Made by a program: the position numbers and the translations under genes
The notes under the pieces: generated by a model
Databases searched by the model: none
The model's input: only the letters and a program-made list of their open reading frames with translations
Told to the model about the DNA's origin: nothing
Shown: positions 45,871 to 58,115 of the stretch, piece by piece
How the letters are laid out: each line of letters begins with the position of its first letter
Position numbering within the stretch: the first letter of the stretch is position 1
From: Petrosia ficiformis
Lineage: Eukaryota; Porifera; Demospongiae; Haplosclerida; Petrosiidae
DNA length: 64,000 bases
Direction of reading: 5' to 3'
Assembly (NCBI GenBank): GCA_947044365.1
Contig: OX345636.1
Location: forward strand, 63,051,537-63,115,536

Positions 45871-48335
45871 TGAACTTCAAGCAATAGCCCAGTACTGTAA
45901 ATTTGGAGATAGTTTGAATGATTCACTTCGAGACTCGGTTAGTGTTTAAAGTGAAGGAAGACAACATACAGCAAAGATTGTTATCAGAGAAAGTACTCAC
46001 CTTTGACGAATGTTTGAAGATTTCAGTGAGCATCGAGATTGCAAAGAACATGACAACAGTACACAAATTTGGTAGCATGTCATGGTATCGGTGTGGTAAA
46101 AACCACTCTGCAGACGAATGTAACTTCATGAAAGCTAAATTCTTCAGTTGTGAGAAAATAGACCACCTCCTGAAAGTCTGTAGGTGTTCTTTCCTAAGAA
46201 AAATGATTTCCCTGAGAGATTAAGTTCAGACAAAAGAGTGCTTTCCAGAAGCCAAGGAAAAGCTCACAAAAGTTAAACCACAAGCCTAGTCCCAGCCTAT
46301 TAGAAAGTTATCAGGAGAGAACTGACTTTGTTGTCAACCACTTGCATTCAGACAATAATAATCCAATAGAACTGACAATCAATATTGATAACTGATGGGA
46401 AAATCGCATGGTTACCAAGCAATAGAACCAGAGGCTACACAAACGTTTTACAAGCCTCACACAATTCTTTATTCCATGAATGTTAAAATTGATGAAAAAC
46501 TCGATACACTAGTGTCTTTAGGAATTCTTCAACCAGTACATTTTTCGGATTGGGCAACACCAATAATTTTCTTGTGCTCAAATCAAATAAAAGTGTGAGG
46601 ATATGCTGGTGATTATAATCAAAGTAACAGTGAATCTTGAGTCAAGACAAGACAAATATCCTATTCCCAGGATCGAGGATGTTTTCACTACCCTAGGTGG
46701 AGGAACAACATTTACAATGTAGGATATGAGTCAGGCATATTATTGAACTAGAAGACTCTTCTAAACAATACACGAATATAAACACCCATAAAGGACTATT
46801 CCAATAGAATAGACTGCTCTTTAGAATATCCTCTGCCACTGCTATATTTCAAAGAGTAATGGAGAGTTTATTTCAAGGTATTGCATGTGTGGCAGTATAT
46901 TTATGTGATGTTGTTACAACAGGAGAAATAACGGAGAACATTCAAATTCGGTAAATAGTAAATGTTCATTCGTGGCAAATTCGGTGACTTACTTAGTACA
47001 TGTTATAGGTACTAAAGGATTACGCCCTATAGCAGACAAAATTGATGCCATAAAAGAAGCACAAAGCCCAAACAACCTAACACCACTAAAATCATACCTC
47101 TGATTATTGACATATTATTATCACTTCTATCAATTGTTCTTTTTCCTCTCTACAGGTTACTAGGAAAGAAAACCCAGTGGTCGTGATCAACCAAATAAGA
47201 AGCATCCTTCAAAGCATCAAAAGAATTATTAATCTCCTCAAATCTACTACTCCACTTCGATCCATTTTTGGAACTGATATTACTAGATCATGAAATGACA
47301 GATGGTTCAGAGAAACTTATAAGGTTCATATTGATGACTCTATCATCAGCTGAAAAGAATTATTCTCGGTTAGAGAAGGAAGGTCTAGCATGTGGGATAC
47401 AAGTTTCATCAGTTCGTTTTTAGACACTCATTTTCTATATATACAGATAGGTTACCCATGAAATCATTGTTCGCTAAGAAACAGCAGTACCTGCTCAAGC
47501 ATTGGGGAGGATCCTGAGATGGGCATTAGCTCTTGGCAGCTATGAATACAAAATATTATTTTGACCTATTCACAAGCATGCAAATGCAGATGCATTGTGT
47601 CGACTGCCAATTCTAACTACTACAGCCATAGAAAATGAAGTTCCAATGGAACTAGTGTTACTGTTAGAAGCTATGAAGGATCTACATCTAACAGCAGTAA
47701 GCATACAACTTTGGACGAGGAAAGATACAATTCATTCATCAGTAAATAAATACATCCAAGATGGACGGCCACAAAATTGCTCTGAAGAATTTAGAGTATT
47801 CTATAATTTTAAATTGGAACTGTCAACGTTAAGCGGTTGTATACTTTGTGATTGCAGAGTAGTAATTACCCCACAAGGAAGGAATCAGTTACTACCTGAG
47901 TTACATCAAGAACATTCTGGAATTAACAAGATGAAAAGCTTAGAAAAAATGTATAGTTGGTGGTCAAAGATTGATGAAAATATAGAGAAAATTGTGAAAG
48001 GATGTTCGAAATATCAAGAAAACCAGATGAATGTACAAACAGTACCCTTACAACCTTGGAATGGTCGGTTAAACCCTGGACTAGATTGAATATAGATTAT
48101 GCTAGTCCATTTATGAGTACCATACTTTTCATAATTGTCAATGCTCGATATGAATGGGTTGAAATGTTTGGAACACCATCTACATCAGCTATAGTTATTC
48201 AGTGTTTGAGAAGAACATTCACAAGATTTGAATTACCACAAACAATTGTTTCTGACAATGTTTCAAATTTGATGAGTATGGAAATTCTTAGACTGAATGT
48301 GTCACACATGTTACTACAACACAATGTATAGTTCA
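45871..48335 (+). pseudogene. Plus-strand Ty3/gypsy-type retrotransposon, 5'-truncated gag-pol, broken
   Basis: Starts in mid-gag (similarity to the minus-strand fragment at 57511-57911 begins here). In order: gag with degenerate Cys knuckles (46080-46180, C-G-K-N-H-S-A-D-E-C), start of reverse transcriptase (SLGILQPVHFSDWATP at 46510-46560), RT core in several frames, with the active-site box reading Y-L-C-D at 46898-46909 instead of Y-x-D-D, RNase H remnants (47.2-47.5 kb), integrase zinc-binding region (LHQEHSGINKMKSLEKMYSW at about 47.9 kb) and integrase core to 48330 (IVSDNVSNL). Many stops and shifts: dead copy. The remainder resumes at 53368 after a 5-kb insertion. Confidence 0.8.
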
Positions 48336-48586
48336 ATCATTTAACCATATAATTAATTTGGCGTTTCTGGTCATATCACAAAATTTATTAAAATATGTGT
48401 GGGCGGAGCGTCTAATAACTCAGACCTACGAACCCTCACACAATTTGCGTGAGACTCCCACATTTGTTCATCTGTCTCACGCTCTCATGCACATCATTGG
48501 AGTTCTCACAAATTTCCTGTTTTCCTCACGCACACCAATAGTTTCTCACGCATTTTGCTGTGATTGATAATTAATAAAGATAATTA
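48336..48586. other. CTCACG-rich segment between retrotransposon pieces
   Basis: Repeats of CTCACG/TCTCACGC words. Similar CTCAC words recur at 52660-52735, on the other side of the minus-strand retrotransposon, so both may derive from one earlier (hAT-like) insertion split by it. That is an inference. Confidence 0.35.
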
Positions 48587-48736
48587 TGATAACTACTACT
48601 TACTAGGAAAGGATCTTAGAAACAGAAGACAACTATTTACATGAGGAACACACACTCTAATGAGCATGCTCAAACAATAATCATATCATACATATTGATA
48701 ACAACACCCACACACAATAATTGATCATATACTACA
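48587..48736 (-). repeat. 3' LTR of the minus-strand gypsy element
   Basis: On the minus strand it runs TGTAGTATATG ... AGTAGTTATCA (TG...CA), about 150 bp, and matches 52036-52183. A polypurine tract (minus-strand CTAAGGGGGGGAAG, at 48737-48750) lies immediately inside it, as required at a 3' LTR. Confidence 0.85.
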
Positions 48737-48753
48737 CTTCCCCCCCTTAGCAA

Positions 48754-48762
<9 letters not shown>

Positions 48763-48797
<35 letters not shown>
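48763..48797. repeat. (TA)n microsatellite
   Basis: Alternating TA run just inside the 3' LTR and polypurine tract of the minus-strand element. Confidence 0.9.
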
Positions 48798-48800
<3 letters not shown>

Positions 48801-51800
48801 GTGTACACAAGAACTATAAATTAGATAACATTATTACAATCCTCCTGTTAAATCCAATTGATGGATCGAAACAAGACGGGGGATGTCAATCTCTTTGTGG
48901 ATAACGACGATTGTTCCATTGTATTAGAGTTTGAATTAGTAACATTACTGTAAAGATGATTGTGACCTGGATATATCAACTTGTCTGTGTCCTGTGTACC
49001 ATTAAATTCCTGTAATTGATCACTATGTAGCTTCCATACAATTCCATCTTCTAAGTTTACTAAGTAAGTTAGATTTCCTTTCTTTTTAAGTATTATTCCA
49101 GGGATCTACTTAGGGTCGTTGTTACGATAACTGCATACCATGACAGGTTGATCGACACAAAAACATCTAGAACGAGAGTTACGGTCATGATTTTCATTCT
49201 GAGTTGCCTGTTTCTTCAAATCATTCTTTCAATATTCAGTTTAAGAAGATCCAATACCGTCTGAATTGGTTGTTTTAGCATTAGTTCACAAGGGGTTCTC
49301 CCAGTGGTATATAGAGTTTGGAGTGGAGTGATAAGAGAGAAAAAGATTACAAAGATTATATTGACTAGAAAAACCATCTTGCTTCCCTTTTTTTTATAGC
49401 TTACGTAAAAGTCTGAACTAGCCTTTCTGCCGCCCCATTCGTGGATGGGTGATAAGGTGCCGATTCAAATGTTTAATACGATTAGTACGAAGAAAGGATG
49501 AAAACTGAACAGAGATAAACTGGGGTCTATTATCGGACACTACGTGTTGTGGAAGTCCAAAGACAAAAAAATGTGCCTCTATTGTCTTATAGGTAGAGGT
49601 TGAAAACATTACCCAAATTTCCGGCCATTTAGAATTAATGGCCATCAATTAAAACAAAGTACATTTTTCCAAATAAGGGGCCTGCAAAGTCAATGTGTAA
49701 CCTTTGCCAAGGTTTACTAGGCCATATTCAGGGACTCATTGGCGATATCGGGGGTGCATTGTTGACAGACATACACGTTTCACAAGCTTTAGCTCACTAT
49801 TCGATGTCATGGTCAACGAAAGGCCACCAAACATATCCTCTTGCCAACTGTTTCATTTTACTGATACCAAAATGGCTGATGTGCACTTCTTGCAGAACTT
49901 TCTGTCTAAGTTTAGATGGTGCAACTATTCGGATACCCCACCTGAGGCAATTACATTCTACAGTCAATTCGTTACACCTATTGAAGAAGGGCTTTAGCTC
50001 TTTTGATACCATCTGGGGCCAACCATTTAAAGTATAATGCAATACCTTACATAACATTATGTCGGTATGAGTAGCTGCCTGTAAATGAGAAACTGTAACA
50101 GGGAGGGTGTCAATTTGGCACATGTTAAAAATGGTCGAACCTCTATCAGAATATATAGATTCATCTTTTATCGAATGTAAAGGTAAACAGGATAAGGCGT
50201 TTGTCTGCATTATTATGAGCCTTAGTAGACGTATATAGGATCTTATAATTGTAAGCTGACAGCAATAAGGCCCATCGTTGTATTCTGGCTGCAGTTAAAG
50301 GAGGGATTCCTGTTTTGGGGCCAAAAATGACAGTTAAGGGATTGTGGTCAGTTATTAGGGTGAATTCCCTTCCCATTTAATATTGATTAAACTTTTTAAT
50401 ACCAAAGAGTATTGACAGTCCCTCTTTCTCAATCTGGGATTAATTTTTTCTATGCTATTGGTCTATCCATACCATCTTTACAAACATGTGAAAGGACTGC
50501 CCCTAATCCATACTGGGAGGCATCTGTGGCTAACTGAATTGGCAATGATAGGTTGAAATGAATTAAAACTCAAGAACATATTAACTCCTCAGTGGCTATT
50601 ATAACGGCTTCATCACAGTCTGTTGACCACTCCCATTTAGTACCTTTCTTTAAGTATATGACCAATTATTGTGTGTGGGTGTTGTAATATGGATCCTAAA
50701 TTTGGTATATGTTTACCAAAATAATTTAAGAGGCCCAAATATGCTCTTAACTCTGTTATACTCTTTGGCTTTGGGGCATTAACTATAGCATCCACTTTAT
50801 CCTGTTTAACATGTAAACCTTGGGAGTCAATTACATGACCTGGATATTCAACACTTTTAAGAACACTTTTCCTTTTTGAGAGTAATGCCATGATGTGTAA
50901 GTCATCGTAGGATACTTCGGGTTTGGTTAGATGGTTATTCACGACAGTCACCAAGACGTCATCAGTATAACATATAGTGTGGGAAATGGCTTGTAATGTA
51001 ATGTCCATTGTTCGTTGAAACAAGGCTGGGGCTGATGATATCCCAAACGGCAAACGGTGTGTATCGATACACACCACAATGGGTGTTGATTGTAACTAAG
51101 TCTTGTGAATCATCATCTAATACCATCTGTTGATAAGCTTGGGAGAGATCAAGCTTCATAAACCTTTCACCTCCTGAAATTGTTGCAAAACATTCCTCGG
51201 GTTTGGGTAGTGGATACTGGTCAACTTCCAAACAAGGATTTAACATAACCTTGTAGTCACCACAAATTCACATTCTTCCATTCTTTTTCGGTATCAGCAC
51301 TATCGGTGTGGCCCATTCACGTCTACTGGGATTTCTGTCTTGACAAACTGATTTGAGATGCCCTTACCACAATTGTGGCATTCAGCATTCCTAAACCTGT
51401 ACTGGTTGGCTTTGTAGTTCGATATACCACACCTGAAACATGTAATTCTCTGAGACACATGATTCACTTCCGAATCTTGCTCTGTAGTACCAATTTTCAT
51501 GGATTTAGCTTGCTTGTTCAACAGCTTCAGTACTTTGAGCAGTCTCAACTGCTTCTGTGAAGTTCAGATCACTTTCCGACAAGAGCTTTTTTGTATCGAG
51601 TCTTTCTTTAGACCACACACTAACCTATGTCTTAAGGCATCATCCAAATTGTTATCGAACTTGCAATGTGTCGAGAGCCTTTTTAACTATGCTACCAATT
51701 CATCTACACTTTCACCATCCATCTGGTCAATGCTTAAGGAACTGAAACCTCTCGGCTATTACCAATGATGTAGGTTGGAAATGCTTTTTAAGCACATCGA

Positions 51801-52021
51801 TTATAACATCCAGCTGTTTCTTGCTAGGAACATCAGGGCTCATGAGGTCCCTTAAAAACGAATAGATCCTTTTACCTATCATACTAAGAAAAACGGGAAC
51901 CTTTTTTTTTTGCAGCCACATCGTTTGATAAGAACAATTTAATTCTCTCAATGTAAATTGTAATTGACTCAAGAGAAGGATCGAACTCTTGAATTTGACC
52001 AAAAGTAGCCTGGGATGCCAT

Positions 52022-52035
52022 CCTTGCAACCAATG
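52022..52035 (-). promoter_or_regulatory. Candidate primer-binding site of the minus-strand gypsy element
   Basis: Directly after the 5' LTR the minus strand reads CATTGGTTGCAAGG then the gag ATG. TGGTTGCAAGG would pair with a tRNA ending CCTTGCAACCA. The site abuts the gag start, an unusually tight arrangement. The tRNA is not identified. Confidence 0.35.
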
Positions 52036-52183
52036 TGATAACTACTACTTATTAGGAATGGATCACAAAGGATCTTAGAAACAGAAAACAACTACATACA
52101 TGAGGAACACACACTCTACTGAACATGCTCAAACAATAATCATATTCATAAATATTGATAACAACACTCACACACAATAATTA
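52036..52183 (-). repeat. 5' LTR of the minus-strand gypsy element
   Basis: Nearly the same sequence as 48587-48736 (shared words TGATAACTACTACTTA, GATCTTAGAAACAG, CATGAGGAACACACACTCTA, CATGCTCAAACAATAATCAT). Its outermost about 16 bases do not match the other LTR, so the end is lost or diverged. The two LTRs differ at several places, including a short indel, so the insertion is not recent. Confidence 0.8.
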
Positions 52184-52301
52184 TATTATTTTATTACGTT
52201 ATTGCGCGCGCTGTAAATTGCGACTGAGGAAAGATGGATGTCGATTTTGATGCTGATTCTCTTTCTGTTAATGAAGAAGAACAATCCTCGGGGCCACCAT
52301 T

Positions 52302-52560
52302 ATGAAGAAGAAAACAGCTGGTAGAGTTAGGGTTGTGCAGTTGGTAGTAATACTACCACACACCAATGCACAAGAAGAACGAGTGTTCAGTACGATTAGC
52401 AAAAATAAAACGAAATTTCGTCCATATTTACAGTTAGATGGTATTTCTTCCAGCATCATTTCTGTCAAACTAGCAAAACCTTGAGCCTTGTAATGAGTAC
52501 GATCCACCAAAAATTGTTCTTGAAAAAGCAAGGAGAGCTACAATGGGGAATACTGGAGTA
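52302..52560 (+). pseudogene. hAT-like transposase C-terminal (dimerisation) fragment
   Basis: The frame reads ILPHTNAQEERVFSTISKNK then T-K-F-R-P and ISSSIISVKLA, matching the LPHSNAxxERxFSxxxxxKTxxRxxL pattern of the hAT C-terminal dimerisation region. After a stop the sense resumes as NEYDPPKIVLEKARRATMG. No start, no catalytic part. It adjoins the minus-strand gypsy 5' LTR. Confidence 0.65.
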
Positions 52561-53367
52561 AAAGCTGAACAACTTCAAACTATATTATTTTATATTTCAT
52601 GTTACTCATATTACGTAATTTTATTTGAACAGTCCACAAATTTTTTCGAAATTAGATTTGTTGTGGTCAGTTATCAGCACGTCACACTCATTTTTGTCCA
52701 TTCTCACATTTTTTTTAACGTACTCTCACTAATGTTGACTAGATGTAGTTGGAATCTTAGGATTACAGCTTCTATAACTCTCAAATTTTCAAAGACTCTG
52801 AATTCTAATTTGCTCTGCTAGATGTAAAATTTACTCATCAGGAAGACAGTAAGGCGAGTGTGTCAATGTCTATGGGTAACGCCCACTTTTCTACTCGCCT
52901 GTACAAGCTGAGTTTTAACTTACTTAGTTTGTCAGAAGACCTGCTAAGAAAGCCATAGGTACTAAAATCACGCTTATTTAGCTACAAAGTACCGTGACAA
53001 GCATTTGAAAGTGCTGTTGTCAGTGACAACGACCATACCAAGCATCTTCATCAAATCCTTCGCTTATAACTTTGCAACCCATGTAATCGATATTTCCACT
53101 GTCTTACAGCAAATTTAGTAGACTACCTTGTGTAAAAGTTTGGTAGAAAAACATCAAAAGACTTCTACAGTACGCATGCAAATGCGAGGTGTGGTATAAT
53201 TAACGAAACTAACGAAATCCGCAATAATTGTACAGTCAATTGCAGTTGCGTTTGAACATTGCGGATTGCGTGTACGACATACACGCAATCAGCAAGCAGG
53301 AATGAGAAAATTGACTATAGGTACAATAGATATTAAATTGGCTAGTTTTATGTGTTTTTTTTTCCAG
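52561..53367. other. Mixed-composition filler between the nested element and the outer element's tail
   Basis: Holds CTCAC-rich words (52660-52735), higher-GC unclassified sequence (52840-53220) and a small hairpin at 53264-53290. No coding sequence recognised. Confidence 0.4.
53264..53290. repeat. Small hairpin, 10-bp perfect stem
   Basis: GATTGCGTGT, spacer ACGACAT, ACACGCAATC. Flanked further out by the inverted words GTCAATT (53235-53241) and AATTGAC (53309-53315), so it may be the centre of a short palindromic insertion. Confidence 0.6.
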
Positions 53368-53850
53368 AATAACACTCCATAGTAAAACTGGTATAGCACC
53401 AGCAGAATTTATGTTGGGTAGACAGCTGAGAATTTGTTACAATCTGATTTAGCATCCAAAGTTTCTAGGAAACAGGAGAAATAGAAGAGTATATTTGATA
53501 TACATACTAAAGATCGTAATTATGTGTATGCCTGTAAATCTTTGCAACATAGTTCACAAGAATGGATTCCTGGAAAAATTGTTGGTAGTTCATGGAATGT
53601 CACATTCACTCTACAGCTTGAAAATAATAGTCATGTTAGAAGACACAAAATCACATTTGTAACCGTACAGTAGAACATATTCCTGAATTTGACTGTACTC
53701 TTGAACAAAACGTTCACCAACTTACGCAACAAACTCCTTCGTCACAAAAACAATGATCATCAACGATATACAACCGCAGTTCGAAACCCTCCCCAATGAT
53801 ATATATATATAATTATATAGTGAGGAAGTGTGGACTTAATGGGGGGAGAG
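53368..53850 (+). pseudogene. Integrase C-terminal tail and polypurine tract of the plus-strand gypsy element
   Basis: Reads NNTPHSKTGIAPAEFMLGRQ, the typical integrase downstream segment (TP...G.SPAELM.GR.LR), then degraded sequence, and ends in GGGGGGAGAG (53841-53850), a polypurine tract abutting the LTR. It continues the sense and family of 45871-48335. Roughly 60 residues between the two parts are missing. Confidence 0.7.
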
Positions 53851-54017
53851 TGTAATATTCTTGTACTGATTAATATGGTATTGCATATTGTATGTATATA
53901 AGTCATTGTACTTGTGTATAGTTTAGTTGTTATATTTAGTTCTGTATAGTTCAATGTTGTGATATAGTTAGTATAGTTTAAATATAACTCACTCAAACAC
54001 TCGGTCTCATCACAACA
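53851..54017 (+). repeat. 3' LTR of the plus-strand gypsy element
   Basis: TGTAATATTCTTGTACTGAT ... CATCACAACA, 167 bp, TG...CA ends. Shares most of its words with the minus-strand LTR at 57936-58115 (AAGTCATTGTACTTGTGTAT, GTTCTGTATAGTT, GTGGTATAGTTAGTATAGTT-type words). Confidence 0.85.
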
Positions 54018-57000
54018 ACAAACATCAACTATTAACCAACTAAACATCTACTACACTTGATAAACAATATAAAAATGTTTTAATTTGTTATAAACCGACT
54101 ACTTATAAACATTCACTGCTACAATTTCTTACCATTGGTTTCAAACTGAAATGAGATATAAGGCACCATGCAATCATGACCATAATTATAAACCAAAGAA
54201 GCAATTTTCCATCAAACATGTTATGCTCACTATTTCATGTCTTATAGAAAATACAAATAAAATTTGTTGTATCAGATAAGACTAATGAATGGTCTTGAGA
54301 TATAAAATATTTGACTTATACTACACAAAATGACTGAATAACAAATCACCTGATCAGTTATTAATTAACACTTAATGAATATTATTATTATATTTAAAGT
54401 TCATCATGAATTATCTTATAACAGTGCAAATTGATTTATGTCTTAGTATTCACATGATAGGATGACTATATAGCAGAGTAATAAGAGTAAAGAGTTATAT
54501 TACTACTAAAAAGGTTGAAAACTTTGAAACACTGTGCAATTCATGTAGTATTAATACTTGTACCTTCACAATAAATAAATGATGGTGCCAAATAGAATCA
54601 ATCATGTACTAGCTGAGTAGTGAGGGTTTTGTAAGAAAATTAATAATCTATGAACATTAATATATTCATTATGTAACTTTGTTTTTCAGGCAAAAGAATG
54701 ATTATAAACATTTTTCCCAGTAATATCAGTAGATCATTAGTATTATAATGTGTTTAAAGTATTGATATGAGCACATATGGCACACATTGGCCCAGGAAGC
54801 TGCTTATTTGACCGATGCTTAAAAACATAATTATCAAAAAACACTGTTTAATAAATGATGTTTCATGATTCCAAACTCCACATAATGAAACAGTATTACA
54901 ATTAGATTACAGCTACACATAAACAAATTAGTCATTATTATGTACATGTTTAGTACTGTACAATAATATAATTTTGCTTATTAAAAAGCCTTTACTATCT
55001 AAAATATGCAACTTTTAAAAAATACTAATTAAGTTTACAGATTTGCCACGTAAGTAGCAAAGTGTAGATTCACGATAAAATTATTAAAAATGGAAGAAAG
55101 TGACATGCACACACCACTAAGAAAACATTTACTTAGATTAAAGTAGTGAGTTGAACGCCAAAGGATTGTGCCAAAAATCCTATGTAAGTGCATCACCTCA
55201 GATTACTACACTTACAAACACTCGCCTTGCTGCTTTCTGCTAACTATGGGCATCGGCACAGGCTAATACACACTCGCCTTAATGCTTTCCGGCATCTAAG
55301 AAAGCATGCTTTTGTTCTCAATTCTTAGAAGGTCTTGTAAGTCGTTATATAGCACTTACTTGTAAAGAAGTGGGCGTTGCCCGTATGACTCGTCTTCATC
55401 TCGATATTGAAGCGTAGAGGGTACAGCACTCGCTTTCATCTCAATATTGAAGCGTAAATGTTACATCAATGGATTTCTTGAGAGCTCTTCTTTCCAGCAA
55501 AGCAAGTTAGAACAGTAGTTTGGGTCATTTTAATTATAGACGCTAAACGCATAAACAACAAATCATAACTATACAAAATGAACAATATCATGTAGTTATT
55601 ATTATCTGGTACACGTAGAAAATGTGATTATGTTTATATAACAAAGCTTTTCAGAAAGACTATAGGGTTACACTTTATAATAGGCAAAAGTATAAAACTG
55701 CAAAGTTATAGTTGCGATGATATTAATTTGTTAGTGCACTTAGATAAAAGTGTAAGTACATTTGTTTAACAGACAAGAACTTAAGTAAAGTATAAATAAC
55801 AAATGAAGTACAACTACAAATGTACGTAGTCACATGTATGAGTTCAGTAGGAACTACCACTGAAGGAATTGCTTAGAATAGTTGAGATTCTCAATTGTTC
55901 TAAGCACTTCCTTTTTATTTGAGAATATATAGTCTAATACACTTCATTATGAACAGTTTCATAATAATTATCCAAGAACTGTTAGAAAAAGTGGATCACA
56001 AGCTAAGACATAGACAATGACATCAATAAGAATTCAATATTATTAGTTATATTTCACTTACTAGTTTAACTTTCTCTTCCCTAGTTAAAGTATTCATGGA
56101 AGTCATCATAAAAAGGTTTTCAAAAACAACAAAGCTTGTAACTGCAAGAAAAAATCTTCAGTAGTGAGTCAAACAATGTAACCATGACAACATGTGAATT
56201 ACTGTTATTCATTACGGGTGATCACAGTCATATATGATTTCCATATTAGGAAATAAATATTTATCATGAATATTAACTGAAAATGCTAGAAAAATGAGTA
56301 CTCCTCAATGTTGTTAGTACATAATAATTACAATTACTATAATTATGCTATCAACAGATGTTGCAGAATTACACAATATTATGTGACCAAGCTAAATATT
56401 TTACTGATGGTTATTATTACTCATCTTTCTCTCTCCATATCTATATATGCACTCCACAACCAAACCACGAATCATTTCTTCACAAATACGTTCAGTTCTA
56501 GTTTCATTTCAGCTCTTTCTTGCTTGCACACTCTCTGCTGTCATACTTCATTAGTCTGCAAGAAAGCCGTGCATAACTTCAAAATGTTTGCATGTGTTTG
56601 TCCAGCTCTTCTCTCCCTCCATCGTGAACGTCTGGCTTCAAGACTACTATAAACCCATTTATAACTATTCATTAGTATATGCACAATCATCCTCGCATGT
56701 GAAGAATTAATAAAGACAATAAATGCTGTGTGTAAAGTAATTCACATATTGCATACCACTATATATATTGATGTGAAAAAACTACTGACCAGTAAACATT
56801 ACTTTGTAATCTTCAAACAGCAGTAGCAATTCGTATTGAAGTAAAATTATAATGAAATGTATTCTTTATCTGAAGTGTTAGTCTCATACAATGTTTCTTA
56901 AGGACTAATATGAATGGAAAGACTGAACAAAACTTCAAGTCCGTTCATATCCAAATGGAATCCTTTATTAACAACTAATAATTGTTATTGCTGCTTGTGG

Positions 57001-57510
57001 GCGTACGTACTGCTACGACACTAGATGAATGTGAAACATTGTGGGGGCGAAGTAGTACGCGCCTATTAATTAGTTAAAGCTATTTCACCCTGCCTGTGGC
57101 CATGTGGTCCCCGCGGGAGAAAAAGACGTACGTACGCAAGCAAGCAATCAATCAAGCAAGATTCTCGACTAGTGTGGGGCTTCGCCCCAATTATGTCTAG
57201 AGTTGAAACGATTATCAATAAATTGTTATAGTTCTCTATTGATTAAAATCCTCTGGTTTGAAAGCTGAAACAAAATTTTAAAAGTAATAAATAATTATAG
57301 TTAGTGACTAAATTCAATTTTCTCACGATACGTTGCAACACTATAAATTCAATCCAATTTATTTATTAATTATATTTTTTCATAAAAATGTGGTCAAGCA
57401 TGCCCATATGCATGGTAGCAATCTGAAACAAATTGCTTTTAAAATATTTGGGGTGGAACACACACACAATACATTAAATACTGACACGTACAATATTCAT
57501 TACTAGTCAT
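54018..57510. other. Intergenic stretch with scattered repeats, no gene seen
   Basis: AT-rich to 55.1 kb. A less AT-rich patch at 55180-55480 contains two near-identical words, ATCTCGATATTGAAGCGTA and ATCTCAATATTGAAGCGTA (55398-55455). A CpG-containing patch at 57000-57190 has ACGTACGTACGCAAGCAAGC and the hairpin GGGGCTTCGCCCC. No ORF with domain features on either strand. Confidence 0.4.
55863..55913. repeat. Near-perfect 25-bp inverted repeat with 1-base loop
   Basis: AAGGAATTGCTTAGAATAGT TGAGA against its reverse complement TCTCAATTGTTCTAAGCACT TCCTT, about three mismatches. Tight hairpin or cruciform; the loop is too small for a normal microRNA precursor. Confidence 0.75.
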
Positions 57511-57911
57511 CATGCTGTATGTTGTCTTCATTCACTCTACACACCAACTGATCTGGATGTGAATCATTCAAACTATCTACAAATTACAATATTGGGCTAT
57601 TGCTCAAAGTTCAGCTACAAATGTAGTTATCGTTTCTCCTGGCTGTCTGATCCTCGTATGAAACTTATATCTTTGCACAATCTTGGATGAATCTAGGTCA
57701 TGTTTTAAAGTGAACATCTTGACCAAATTGTTGATTCCTTTCTCTTCCGGCTTTGTCAGAGCAGTCAATAGCTTTTATGCTGCAGGTCCTAGCTTCTTTC
57801 CTTCGACAGTGATGCCATTTGCTTCCAAAAGTGACCCAAACGATCGACATACTGCTGCCAGTGCTCCTAGTTAGGGTCAAATTGTTCCAAATTGCCGACA
57901 AGTAAAGTCAT
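57511..57911 (-). pseudogene. Gag N-terminal fragment of the outer gypsy family, minus strand
   Basis: From ATG (57909-57911) the minus strand reads MTLLVGNLEQFDP, then in shifting frames RLGHFW, LLTALTKPEEKG and TITTFVAEL, the gag N-terminal pattern of gypsy elements. Stops interrupt it. Its last ~100 bases (AIAQYC, DSLND) overlap the first gag sequence of the plus-strand copy at 45871, showing the two are the same family. It is truncated at about 57511. Confidence 0.65.
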
Positions 57912-57935
57912 CTTTTGTTTCCCTCATCACCAATT

Positions 57936-58115
57936 TGTTGTGATGTGAGCAAGTGGTTGGAGTTAGTTATCATTTAAACTATACTAACTATACCACAACA
58001 TTAACTATACAGAACTAAACATAACGACTAAAAATATACACAAGTACAATGACTTTTATGCATGGTATCATACAACACAATATTAATCCTTACTAATCAG
58101 TACAAAAATATTACA
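57936..58115 (-). repeat. 5' LTR of the outer gypsy family, minus strand
   Basis: Minus-strand TGTAATATTTTTGTACTGAT ... CACATCACAACA, 180 bp, followed by AATTGGTGATGAGGGAAAC (possible primer-binding region) and the gag fragment. Partner in sequence to 53851-54017 but on the opposite strand. Confidence 0.8.

Larger units (their letters stand above)
48737..52035 (-). pseudogene. Minus-strand Ty3/gypsy-type retrotransposon body, deletion derivative
   Basis: Sense (minus) order from 52021: gag beginning MASQATFGQIQEFDPS; a degenerate Cys knuckle and a second cut after C-H-N-C-G-K-G (51360); reverse transcriptase with DLSQAYQQMVLDD and an intact Y-T-D-D box (50.96 kb); the LRAYLGLLNYFGKHIP thumb/connection (50.75 kb); RNase H-like ITDHNPL (50.3 kb); integrase zinc-binding HISHFGISKMKQLARGYVWW (49.85 kb); integrase core VVSDNRPQF (49.5 kb); C-terminal YLVNLEDGIVWKLHSDQL (49.05 kb). 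Several stops break it, and no protease (D-S/T-G) was found between gag and RT. Not autonomous as it stands. Confidence 0.8.
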
